Assembly: GCA_035627675.1 (NCBI GenBank)
Contig: DASPLH010000104.1
Span: 1-28,807 of the forward strand
Length of the DNA: 28,807 nt
From: DASPLH01 sp035627675
GTDB lineage: Bacteria > Acidobacteriota > Terriglobia > Terriglobales > Acidobacteriaceae
Direction: 5' to 3'
The position numbers were made by a program, and so were the translations under genes. Of this stretch, positions 22,475-28,807 are shown piece by piece (the first letter of the stretch is position 1; every line of letters begins with the position of its first letter). The notes under the pieces were generated by a model. That model saw only the letters and a program-made list of their open reading frames with translations, was not told the origin of the DNA and did not search any database.

Positions 22475-23635
22475 TCAGCGCTCGCCTACTACCTTGGTGA
22501 TGATCTGGTTGGGCCGAGCTCCGGTCGGGATCATGGTGAACAGCCGGGGCTGCGGCGTAGTCACTTTCTTGTCGCGCCGCTTGTCGAGCCGCACCACCGC
22601 CACGTCGCCCGAATGGGTGTCGGCCACCAGCAGGAAATTCTCCCGCGAGCTGAGGGCAAGCGCATCGGGACGGCTGCCAACGGGCACCGCCACGAGGAGC
22701 TTGCGGGTAGTGATGTCGAAGATCGCGACCGAGTTCGAGCCGAAATTCGCGACGTAGAGCGTGGCGTTGTCGGAACTCACCAGTGCGCGCGCCGGATTGT
22801 TGCCCGACAGCAGACTCTCACTGGTTTCGTTGGCGCTCGTGTTGATGGCCGAGAGCGTGTGCGCGTCGAAGTTCGGCACGAAAATCTCGCCGCCGTCGGG
22901 CTTCATGCCCAGGTCCACGGGAGTGGAGCCGACTTTCATGAGGGCGAGCACGGTGGCCGACTTCAGATCGACGGAAGCGATCTGCGACGCCTTGCCGCAC
23001 GCGACGAACGCCTTGGAACTGTCGGGCAGGATCGCGACCGACTCCGGCGCTTCGCAGACCGGAACCGTCGCCCGGACGCGGTTGGAAGCCGCGTCGATCA
23101 AGGAGACGGAGTTCCCTCCGCGGTTGGAAACAACGACGGTGTTGCCGTCGGCGGAAACCCTGGCCATGCCCGGCTCGGAGCCGACCGGGACGGTCGCAAG
23201 CAACATCCGATTGCCAAGTTCGAAGACCGACACCGAGTTTGAACCCGAGTTCGCGACATACGCGCGTTTGCCGTCCGGCGTAACGCTGAGGAAGAACGGC
23301 TTGTGCTGGGCGGTCATGGTGGCCGTGATCCGGTTGCTGTCGGCGTCAATGACCGAGACGGTGCCCGAGTCCGTGTTGACGACGTAAATCTCGTCCTTCG
23401 CCGGATTGGCCGCGATACCCGTGGGGTTCTTGCCGGTCGCCAGCGTGGAGACCACCCGCAATTCGTTCAGATCGATGACGCTGACGGTTCCGCTCTCGCC
23501 GTTGGTCACGTACGCGAATTCGCGCGGAGGTGCGGCGGCCGTGCGTTTGCAAGCCGCTGAGCCGAACAGGGACACGAACGACAGAAGCACGGCCGCCAGC
23601 CGTGCCGAATTGTTGCGCATGAATGAGGGCTTCAC
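22475..23635 (-). CDS. YncE-like beta-propeller, probable lipoprotein
   Basis: A 386-residue exported protein made of YVTN/NHL-type beta-propeller repeats (about 38-350). The recurring phrase is like AYVTNGESGTVSVIDLNE, then IYVVNTDSGTVSVIDADS, AYVANSGSNSVSVFELGN and LYVANFGSNSVAIFDITT, about seven blades. The N-terminus has a hydrophobic signal ending SLFGSAACKR, a plausible but imperfect lipobox with Cys29. The start is either the GTG at 23635, overlapping the DAHP synthase stop as GTGA, or the ATG at 23620 (MRNNSARL), which gives a more typical lipoprotein signal. Such propellers act in the periplasm as binding scaffolds; the ligand is unknown. It lies between a DAHP synthase gene and the rhomboid gene in one operon. 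Confidence 0.85.
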   Translation of the reverse strand: MKPSFMRNNSARLAAVLLSFVSLFGSAACKRTAAAPPREFAYVTNGESGTVSVIDLNELRVVSTLATGKNPTGIAANPAKDEIYVVNTDSGTVSVIDADSNRITATMTAQHKPFFLSVTPDGKRAYVANSGSNSVSVFELGNRMLLATVPVGSEPGMARVSADGNTVVVSNRGGNSVSLIDAASNRVRATVPVCEAPESVAILPDSSKAFVACGKASQIASVDLKSATVLALMKVGSTPVDLGMKPDGGEIFVPNFDAHTLSAINTSANETSESLLSGNNPARALVSSDNATLYVANFGSNSVAIFDITTRKLLVAVPVGSRPDALALSSRENFLLVADTHSGDVAVVRLDKRRDKKVTTPQPRLFTMIPTGARPNQIITKVVGER

Positions 23636-24696
23636 CGCGACGCCGCCAGCGTGGCTGCGGCCGTCGATAGCGGTGCGGGAACGGAGCGTCCGACGAGCGC
23701 AGCGATCGGCCTTATCTGGGCCATCACTTCGTCGAACTGATCGCAGGTGAGCGACTGTGCGCCGTCCGACAGCGCCCGCTCGGGAACGGGATGCACCTCG
23801 ACGATGAGGCCGTCGGCTCCCACGGCGACGGCTGCGCGCGAGAGCGGCAGCACCTTGTCGCTACGGCCCGTGCCATGACTCGGATCGACGATGACCGGGA
23901 GGTGGCAAAGCTGCTGGGCGGCAGGCACGAAGCTGAGGTCCAGAGTGTTGCGCATATGGTCGGCGAAGGTGCGCACGCCGCGCTCGCAGAGGATCACCTG
24001 CTGGTTGCCTTCGTTCAGGATGTACTCGGCCGCGAGCAGGTACTCCTCCAGGGTGGCGCTCATGCCGCGCTTCAGGAGCACGGGCTTGGTTGCGCGCCCT
24101 ACCTGCTTCAGAAGCGAGTAATTCTGCATGTTCCGCGAGCCCACCTGGATTACGTCCGCGTAGCGCTCGACGAGCTCCAGCGAGGACTCGTCCATGGCCT
24201 CGGTAACGATCAGCAGCCCGAACCGTTCGCGAACTTCGACGAGAAGTTGCAGCCCGCTCTCTCCCAGTCCCTGGAAGGCGTAGGGCGAGGTGCGCGGCTT
24301 GAAAGCTCCACCGCGGAGGAAGCGCACACCTTGTGCTGCCATGCGTTCGGCGACGGCAAAGAGCTGCTCGCGGCTCTCGACCGAGCACGGACCCGCGATG
24401 ACCGTCAGCTCGCTCCCACCGATCACCGCGCCGGAGCCGGGAAAACGAATGACCGTGTTATCGGGATGGAAGTCGCGACTGACCAGCTTGTAGGGCTTCG
24501 TTACGCGCACCACTTCCGCCACGCCGGGCATGCCTTCAAAGGCCGACGCGTTTACCTCGCCGGTGTTGCCCGCGATCCCAACGGCAGTCTGGCCGGCGCC
24601 GGCCACGGTATGCGGCCGGTAACCCATGAGTTCGATCTTCTGGCAAACCGCACGAACCTGCTCTTCGCCGGCCTGCGCTTGCATCACAATCAACAT
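23632..24696 (-). CDS. aroF: 3-deoxy-D-arabino-heptulosonate 7-phosphate (DAHP) synthase, AroF/ferredoxin-like-domain type
   Basis: A 354-residue DAHP synthase that joins phosphoenolpyruvate and erythrose 4-phosphate, the first step of the shikimate pathway. Residues 1-70 form a ferredoxin-like regulatory domain, as in the Thermotoga maritima enzyme, where it mediates feedback by tyrosine and phenylalanine. The barrel shows AGPCSVES (101-108), FLRGGAFKPRTSPYAFQGLG (126-145), KRGMSATLEE (209-218) and DPSHGTGR (271-278). The metal ligands fit Cys104, His274, Glu300 and Asp311. A candidate promoter with a palindrome over its -35 lies directly upstream. It is the first gene of an apparent operon with the propeller and rhomboid genes. 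Confidence 0.94.
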   Translation of the reverse strand: MLIVMQAQAGEEQVRAVCQKIELMGYRPHTVAGAGQTAVGIAGNTGEVNASAFEGMPGVAEVVRVTKPYKLVSRDFHPDNTVIRFPGSGAVIGGSELTVIAGPCSVESREQLFAVAERMAAQGVRFLRGGAFKPRTSPYAFQGLGESGLQLLVEVRERFGLLIVTEAMDESSLELVERYADVIQVGSRNMQNYSLLKQVGRATKPVLLKRGMSATLEEYLLAAEYILNEGNQQVILCERGVRTFADHMRNTLDLSFVPAAQQLCHLPVIVDPSHGTGRSDKVLPLSRAAVAVGADGLIVEVHPVPERALSDGAQSLTCDQFDEVMAQIRPIAALVGRSVPAPLSTAAATLAASR

Positions 24697-24714
24697 TGCG
24701 ACTCCGGAAGCTCT

Positions 24715-24751
24715 AGTCTATCGCTGCTGCACGTGAGCGGCAAACGTTTGC
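24715..24751 (-). promoter_or_regulatory. Candidate aroF promoter with a palindromic operator over the -35 box
   Basis: Reading the minus strand: TTGCCG (24738-24743), exactly 17 bases, then TAGACT (24715-24720). The start would lie near 24708 and give a very short leader before the ATG at 24696, with GGAG at about the right place. The perfect 12-base palindrome GCAAACGTTTGC (24740-24751) overlaps the -35 box. Its centre AAACGTTT resembles LacI/GalR-type operators. Confidence 0.45.
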
Positions 24752-24850
24752 GCTCGGCATTCGCTCCGGAGTGAATCGGCAACGAAGGGACGAAGACCGG
24801 CTTGCAAGGCCACGCCTCCGCCGGCGACAAAGCTCGATTCACAACGCGGC

Positions 24851-25852
24851 ATGAACGAACCCCGGACATCCGATCACTTCGACGGTCGCACGTTTCGCAA
24901 CCTCACGCCGCGCGCCAACGGCTGGGCGGCGCTGCTGCGCTGGATGACAACCCGGGACCAGGGCGAATGGCGGACTTGGAGCGACAGCGACCCCGGACCT
25001 CCGCCGCCGGCAGCCGTACACGGCGAAGCGTTGCGCGTCACCTGGGTGAACCACGCCACGTTCCTGCTGCAATGGCATGGGATGAACATCCTGACGGACC
25101 CGATGTGGTCGGAGCGCGCCAGCCCCGTGTCGTGGGTTGGGCCTCGACGGGTCCGTGCGCCGGGAATCCGGTTCCAGGATCTGCCCCGGATCCACGCCGT
25201 CCTGCTGAGCCACGATCACTACGACCATTTCGACGTGCCGACGCTGCTGCGCCTCTGGCAGGATCACAGGCCCCGCATCTACACCGGATACGGCAATGGG
25301 CGGCGGCTGTCCGAGTTGCATATCTGCAACGTCCGGGAGATGGATTGGTGGGACGAGATCGAGGACGCCCAGGGCGTACGCGTGACGTGCGTGCCCGCGC
25401 AGCACTTCTCCGGGCGCACGCCATTCGACCGTGACACGACGCTGTGGTGCGGGTTCGTGCTAAGCCCGCCACAACGCGCCGGCGATCCCGGCTGCGTCTA
25501 TTTCGCGGGAGACACAGGGTTCGGGCCGCACTTCCACCATGTAGCGGCGCGGTTTGCACCGCTGCGACTCGCGCTGCTGCCGATCGGAGCCTATCTCCCG
25601 GAGTGGTTCATGGGAGAGGTGCATTGCAGTCCTGCACAGGCCATCCATGCGCATCGCATCCTGCGCGCGCAGACCAGCATCGCCGGACACTTCGGCACCT
25701 TCCCCATGGCGGACGACAGCGAGACCGAAGCGCCCGAGGAACTCCGGCGATTGCTTCGCTTCGAGCATCACGAAGGCGAATTCTTCATCCCCGACTTCGG
25801 ACGAGCGATCGATATCGCGCCTCTCACGATTGGTAGACTCAAGACGGGGTGA
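24851..25852 (+). CDS. Metallo-beta-lactamase-fold hydrolase (NAPE-PLD/UlaG-like)
   Basis: A 333-residue metal-dependent hydrolase. The metallo-beta-lactamase core is seen as VTWVNHATFLLQWHGMNILTDPMWS (63-87), the metal motif HDHYDH (121-126), PAQHFSGRTPFDRD with His185, FAGDTGFG with Asp221, and AGHFGTF with His280, a full two-metal site. The WVNHATFL and PVSWVGPRRVRAPG segments resemble N-acylphosphatidylethanolamine phospholipase D-like proteins (the bacterial members of COG2220), but a phospholipase activity is not established. There is no signal peptide, so it is probably cytosolic. The endonuclease IV gene starts six bases after its stop; the two are likely cotranscribed. Confidence 0.88.
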   Translation: MNEPRTSDHFDGRTFRNLTPRANGWAALLRWMTTRDQGEWRTWSDSDPGPPPPAAVHGEALRVTWVNHATFLLQWHGMNILTDPMWSERASPVSWVGPRRVRAPGIRFQDLPRIHAVLLSHDHYDHFDVPTLLRLWQDHRPRIYTGYGNGRRLSELHICNVREMDWWDEIEDAQGVRVTCVPAQHFSGRTPFDRDTTLWCGFVLSPPQRAGDPGCVYFAGDTGFGPHFHHVAARFAPLRLALLPIGAYLPEWFMGEVHCSPAQAIHAHRILRAQTSIAGHFGTFPMADDSETEAPEELRRLLRFEHHEGEFFIPDFGRAIDIAPLTIGRLKTG

Positions 25853-25858
25853 AGGCAG

Positions 25859-26794
25859 ATGCCGCGTTCAGGCCTTAAGGGTCCGGAGAAAGACGTCCTC
25901 AAGCTGATTCCGCCGCCGAACGAGCGGCCGAGGCTCACCTCGCGCCGCATAGGGATTCACACCTCTACGTCCGGCGGGGTCGAAACCGCGGCGGAACGCG
26001 CGTACCGGCTGGGCTGCAACACGTTCCAGGTCTTCTCGTCGAGTCCACGGCAGTGGAAACCATACGACCTCAGCAGTTCGCAGTGCGACGTGATGAGCGA
26101 CCTGCGGTCGAAATACGATCTGAAGCCGCTGGTCATCCACGCCAACTACCTGATCAATGTGGCGGGCGCGAACGAAGAGATGCTCACCAAGTCGGTGGCC
26201 GCCTTTCGCGCAGAGACCGAGAGGGCCCTGGCCTTATGCGCCGAATACCTCGTGCTGCATCCGGGTTCGTGGCGAGGAACCAGCCGCGAAGAAGGCCTGG
26301 CGCGCGCAGCCCTGACCCTGGAGGCCGCGACCCGCGGCCTCGACCTCCCGAAATCGAAGCTGACAATCCTGATCGAAAACACGGCAGGGGCGGAGTTTTC
26401 CCTCGGCTCGAGCTTCGAGCAGGTCTCGGAGCTGGTGGAGCGCCTGCGCCCGGTAATCCCCGTCGCGGCGTGCATCGACACCTGCCACACCCATGTCAGC
26501 GGCTACGACATCGTGTCCGACGAGGGGTATGAGAAGACCCTGCAACAGCTTGAGGCGACCATTGGACTGAAGAACATCCCCGTGTGGCATTGCAACGACG
26601 CCAAGGCCGCTCGCGGATCGAAACTCGATCGCCACGAGCACATCGGGAAAGGCACGATCGGTCTCGATCCCTTCCGCCGCCTGCTGAACGACCCGAGGAC
26701 GGCACATGCGGCGTTCCTGGCAGAAACTCCGGTGGACGAGCCGCTGGACGACCAGCGCAACGTCGAGGCGCTCAAGTCGTTGGTGAGCGGGTGA
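25859..26794 (+). CDS. nfo: Endonuclease IV (AP endonuclease, deoxyribonuclease IV)
   Basis: A 311-residue zinc endonuclease that cuts DNA 5' to abasic sites in base excision repair. All nine metal ligands known from the E. coli enzyme are found with matching spacing: His94 (VIHANYL), His134 (VLHPGS), Glu173 (LIENTAG), Asp207 and His210 (CIDTCHTHVSGYD), His244 (WHCNDAK), Asp257 and His259 (DRHEHIGKGTIG) and Glu289 (AETP). About 28 extra N-terminal residues (basic and Pro-rich) precede the usual RIGIHTSTSGG opening. The start at 25859 follows the metallo-beta-lactamase-fold gene by six bases. A repeat cluster begins seven bases after the stop. Confidence 0.95.
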   Translation: MPRSGLKGPEKDVLKLIPPPNERPRLTSRRIGIHTSTSGGVETAAERAYRLGCNTFQVFSSSPRQWKPYDLSSSQCDVMSDLRSKYDLKPLVIHANYLINVAGANEEMLTKSVAAFRAETERALALCAEYLVLHPGSWRGTSREEGLARAALTLEAATRGLDLPKSKLTILIENTAGAEFSLGSSFEQVSELVERLRPVIPVAACIDTCHTHVSGYDIVSDEGYEKTLQQLEATIGLKNIPVWHCNDAKAARGSKLDRHEHIGKGTIGLDPFRRLLNDPRTAHAAFLAETPVDEPLDDQRNVEALKSLVSG

Positions 26795-26801
26795 TGGAGT
26801 C

Positions 26802-26925
26802 CGCGGGCGGGGACGCCCGCGCTACACGGAAACCGCACCATCGCGGGCGGGACGCCCACGCTACACCTAACCGCACCATCGCGGGCGGGGACGCCCGCGC
26901 TACACCAAAACCGCCCACGCTACAC
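26802..26925. repeat. Three and a half hairpin repeats between nfo and leuS
   Basis: Units of CGCGGGCG, a 3-4 base loop, CGCCCGCG, then CTACAC: 26802-26827 (perfect 8-bp stem), 26842-26866 (one mismatch) and 26880-26905 (perfect). A right half only follows at 26911-26925. Units two and three, with the preceding AACCGCACCAT, repeat with a 38-base period. The element is the same as the hairpin at 19874-19898, in the same strand orientation. Confidence 0.85.
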
Positions 26926-26932
26926 GTGCGGT

Positions 26933-26941
26933 TGGTAAAAT
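26933..26941 (+). promoter_or_regulatory. Candidate extended -10 for leuS
   Basis: TGGTAAAAT, a TGn-extended -10, 37 bases upstream of the leuS ATG, directly after the repeat cluster. No clear -35 is seen. Confidence 0.4.
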
Positions 26942-26978
26942 CAGGGTTTCACCATTTTCGCCTTCATAAGCAGGAGCC

Positions 26979-28807
26979 ATGGCAGCAGACAAGAAATCTG
27001 GCCACGAGGGACCAGAGCACGCCGGAGACGTTCTAGAACGTGCAGTGGACGCCGTTCGTGATTTCGCGGAAGAGATTGGCGACAACGTGCGTGGAGTCGC
27101 GCAGGAGCTCGGCATCCTCGAGCCGGACGCACCGGCCAACAGCGGCCGGCCTGCTTCGCCCGTTGCCACGACCGAAGCTCCGCGGACCGAGCGTCCCGAG
27201 GAGGTCCGCTACGAGCCGGCGATTGTCGAGCAGAAGTGGGCGGAGCGCTGGAACAGCGACCCCACGCTGTACGCGCCCGATCCGATGGACAGCGGCAAGC
27301 AGAAATACTACGTAGTCGAGATGCTGCCCTACCCCTCGGGCGCGCTGCACATGGGGCACGTGCGCAACTACTCCATCGGTGACGCGCTTGCCCGCTACAT
27401 GTGGATGAACGGCTACAACGTCCTGCACCCGATGGGCTGGGACTCCTTCGGCCTTCCCGCCGAAAACGCGGCGCTGAAGAACAAGCGCCCGGCCAGGGAG
27501 TGGACGCTCTCGAACATCGCGAACATGAAGTCGCAGATGAAGCGGCTGGGCTTCGCCTACGACTGGACGCGCGAAGTTACGACCTGCCTGCCCGAGTACT
27601 ACCGCTGGAACCAGTGGTTCTTCCTCAAGCTGTACGAGAAGGGCCTGGCATACAAGAAGTCGAGCAAGGTGAACTGGTGTCCCGAGTGCGCGACCGTGCT
27701 CGCGAACGAGCAGGTGGTGGGCGGCGTCTGCTGGCGTCACGAAACCACGGTGGTCGAGCAGCGCGAACTGGAGCAGTGGTTCGTGCGCACCACGAAGTAC
27801 GCCGAAGAACTGTCGCGCGACCTCGACAAGCTCGAAGGCTGGCCGGAGAAGGTTCGCACCATGCAGCGCAACTGGATCGGCCGCAGCGACGGCGCCATGG
27901 TCCAGTTCAAGCTCGACGGAACGGCGGGACCGGCCGGCGACAATATTACGGTCTTCACGACGCGGATTGACACGATCTACGGCGCAACCTCGGTTCAACT
28001 CGCTCCCGAACACCCGCTGGTCGCGGACCTGATCGGCAACGATGAGGAGCTGCGCGCCGAGCGCGACGCCATGCTGGTCGACCAGAAGAAGGCGCGTGAA
28101 ATCGGCGACGTGGGGGGCGTGGAGAAGAAGGGCTTCTTCACCGGGCGCTACGCGGTCAATCCGTTCAACAACGAACGCGTGCCGATCTGGGTGAGCAATT
28201 ACATCCTGGTGGAATACGGCACGGGCGCGATCATGTCGGTGCCCGCGCACGACGACCGCGATTTCGAGTTCGCCAACCAGTACGACCTCGAAGTTCGCAT
28301 CGTCATCCTGCCGCGTCGTGAGGGAGAAGTTCCCCAGAACGGCGAGCCCGAGACGCCTGTGCTTCCGTTCACCGGAGAGGACTCGCTGCTCATCAACTCC
28401 GGCGAGTGGAACGGACTGTCGTGCGTCGAAGCGCAGCAGAAGATGGCCGAGCATGCCGAGCGCAACGGCTTCGGCAAGGCCACCACGACGTACCGCCTGA
28501 AGGACTGGGGTATCTCGCGCCAGCGCTACTGGGGCACTCCGATCCCGATCGTCTATTGCCACAAGGACGGCACGGTGCCTGTTCCGGAAGACCAGTTGCC
28601 GGTCGTGCTGCCGGAGCACGTCGACATCACGCTTGCCGGCGGATCGCCGCTCGGACGCGTGCCGGAATTCGTGAACACGACGTGTCCGAAGTGCGGCGGC
28701 CCGGCCCGGCGCGAGACGGACACGATGGACACGTTCGTCGATTCCAGCTGGTACTTCTACCGGTACACCGGCCCGACGCCGGACAAGCCGTTCGACAGTC
28801 CGACGGC
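26979..28807 (+). CDS. leuS: Leucyl-tRNA synthetase with N-terminal extension, 3' truncated by window end
   Basis: 609 residues of a class I synthetase that charges tRNA-Leu. After a 77-residue extension the normal protein begins at RYEPAIVEQKWAERW (77-91). It continues with the HIGH-type motif HMGH (124-127, within LPYPSGALHMGHVRNYSIGD) and the zinc-type CPEC segment (NWCPECATV). The editing domain is seen as FTTRIDTIYGATSV (usual TTRPDT has Ile for Pro) and GTGAIMSVPAHDDRDFEF. Then follow DWGISRQRYWGTPIP, a CPKCGG zinc pair, and DTMDTFVDSSWYFYR at the end. KMSKS is outside the window. The ATG has AGGAG only two bases upstream. The first GTG that could serve instead (codon 37) still leaves about 40 extra residues, so the extension is real. 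Confidence 0.95.
   Translation, partial: MAADKKSGHEGPEHAGDVLERAVDAVRDFAEEIGDNVRGVAQELGILEPDAPANSGRPASPVATTEAPRTERPEEVRYEPAIVEQKWAERWNSDPTLYAPDPMDSGKQKYYVVEMLPYPSGALHMGHVRNYSIGDALARYMWMNGYNVLHPMGWDSFGLPAENAALKNKRPAREWTLSNIANMKSQMKRLGFAYDWTREVTTCLPEYYRWNQWFFLKLYEKGLAYKKSSKVNWCPECATVLANEQVVGGVCWRHETTVVEQRELEQWFVRTTKYAEELSRDLDKLEGWPEKVRTMQRNWIGRSDGAMVQFKLDGTAGPAGDNITVFTTRIDTIYGATSVQLAPEHPLVADLIGNDEELRAERDAMLVDQKKAREIGDVGGVEKKGFFTGRYAVNPFNNERVPIWVSNYILVEYGTGAIMSVPAHDDRDFEFANQYDLEVRIVILPRREGEVPQNGEPETPVLPFTGEDSLLINSGEWNGLSCVEAQQKMAEHAERNGFGKATTTYRLKDWGISRQRYWGTPIPIVYCHKDGTVPVPEDQLPVVLPEHVDITLAGGSPLGRVPEFVNTTCPKCGGPARRETDTMDTFVDSSWYFYRYTGPTPDKPFDSPT

Noticed and set aside
26802..26925. Possible CRISPR array
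   Set aside because: The repeats are palindromic hairpins with near-identical 38-base periods including the intervening bases, so there are no unique spacers, and no cas genes lie nearby. The same applies to 13059-13264 and 19883-19939.
27033..28619. A 528-codon open frame on the minus strand
   Set aside because: Antisense to leuS, whose HIGH, editing and zinc motifs are in the plus-strand frame.

Overview
The window is about 28.8 kb of GC-rich bacterial chromosome, and the best fit is a member of the Acidobacteriota. The strongest taxonomic signal is a pair of secreted proteins of the acidobacterial VWFA-related family (5477-7802). A Gram-negative-style cell wall and division gene set, secreted or lipoprotein proteins with Ala/Pro-rich linkers, and intergenic DNA full of short palindromic repeats fit this assignment. 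I see no tRNA, rRNA, CRISPR array, transposase, phage gene or integration site. Most of the window is housekeeping DNA; the unusual parts are intergenic repeat arrays, an N-terminally extended leucyl-tRNA synthetase and a few fusion or lineage-specific proteins.

Layout. 1-666 is the C-terminal part of a membrane acyltransferase. On the minus strand follow a phosphoglucomutase/phosphomannomutase and a FtsB/DivIC-like division protein, whose stop and start codons abut (726-2498). cutA is divergent from them (2653-3003). A minus-strand pair of PLP enzymes (3117-5282) looks like a reverse transsulfuration module: a cystathionine beta-synthase-like enzyme, then a cystathionine gamma-lyase/synthase-like enzyme. 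Next come the overlapping VWA genes (5477-7802). Divergent from them is a tightly overlapping plus-strand operon (8154-10980): N-acetylmuramoyl-L-alanine amidase, GerMN-domain protein and glutamate racemase. A glutamine synthetase-family gene and a small secreted protein (11085-13058) follow, then a 206-bp block of 8-bp-period repeats (13059-13264) that runs up to the start codon of RNase PH. A LacD-type aldolase (14188-15180) has a perfect Shine-Dalgarno sequence and a strong terminator.

15244-24696 is all minus strand: a small secreted protein, a DinB-family protein, an Arg/Asp-rich repeat protein, a palindrome-rich intergenic region, guaA, a multi-pass membrane protein, tandem repeats, murB, a zinc-ribbon/rhomboid/TPR fusion, a YncE-like beta-propeller and an AroF-type DAHP synthase. 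The last three genes upstream (DAHP synthase, propeller, rhomboid) are nearly contiguous or overlapping and read as one operon. Divergent from it, 24851-28807 carries a metallo-beta-lactamase-fold protein, endonuclease IV, a third repeat cluster and leuS, which runs off the window.

Functionally the window joins peptidoglycan precursor supply and turnover (glutamate racemase, MurB, amidase), division (FtsB-like), sulfur amino acid, aromatic, purine and nitrogen assimilation steps, DNA repair and RNA maturation. The many long open frames antisense to these genes are by-products of high GC.
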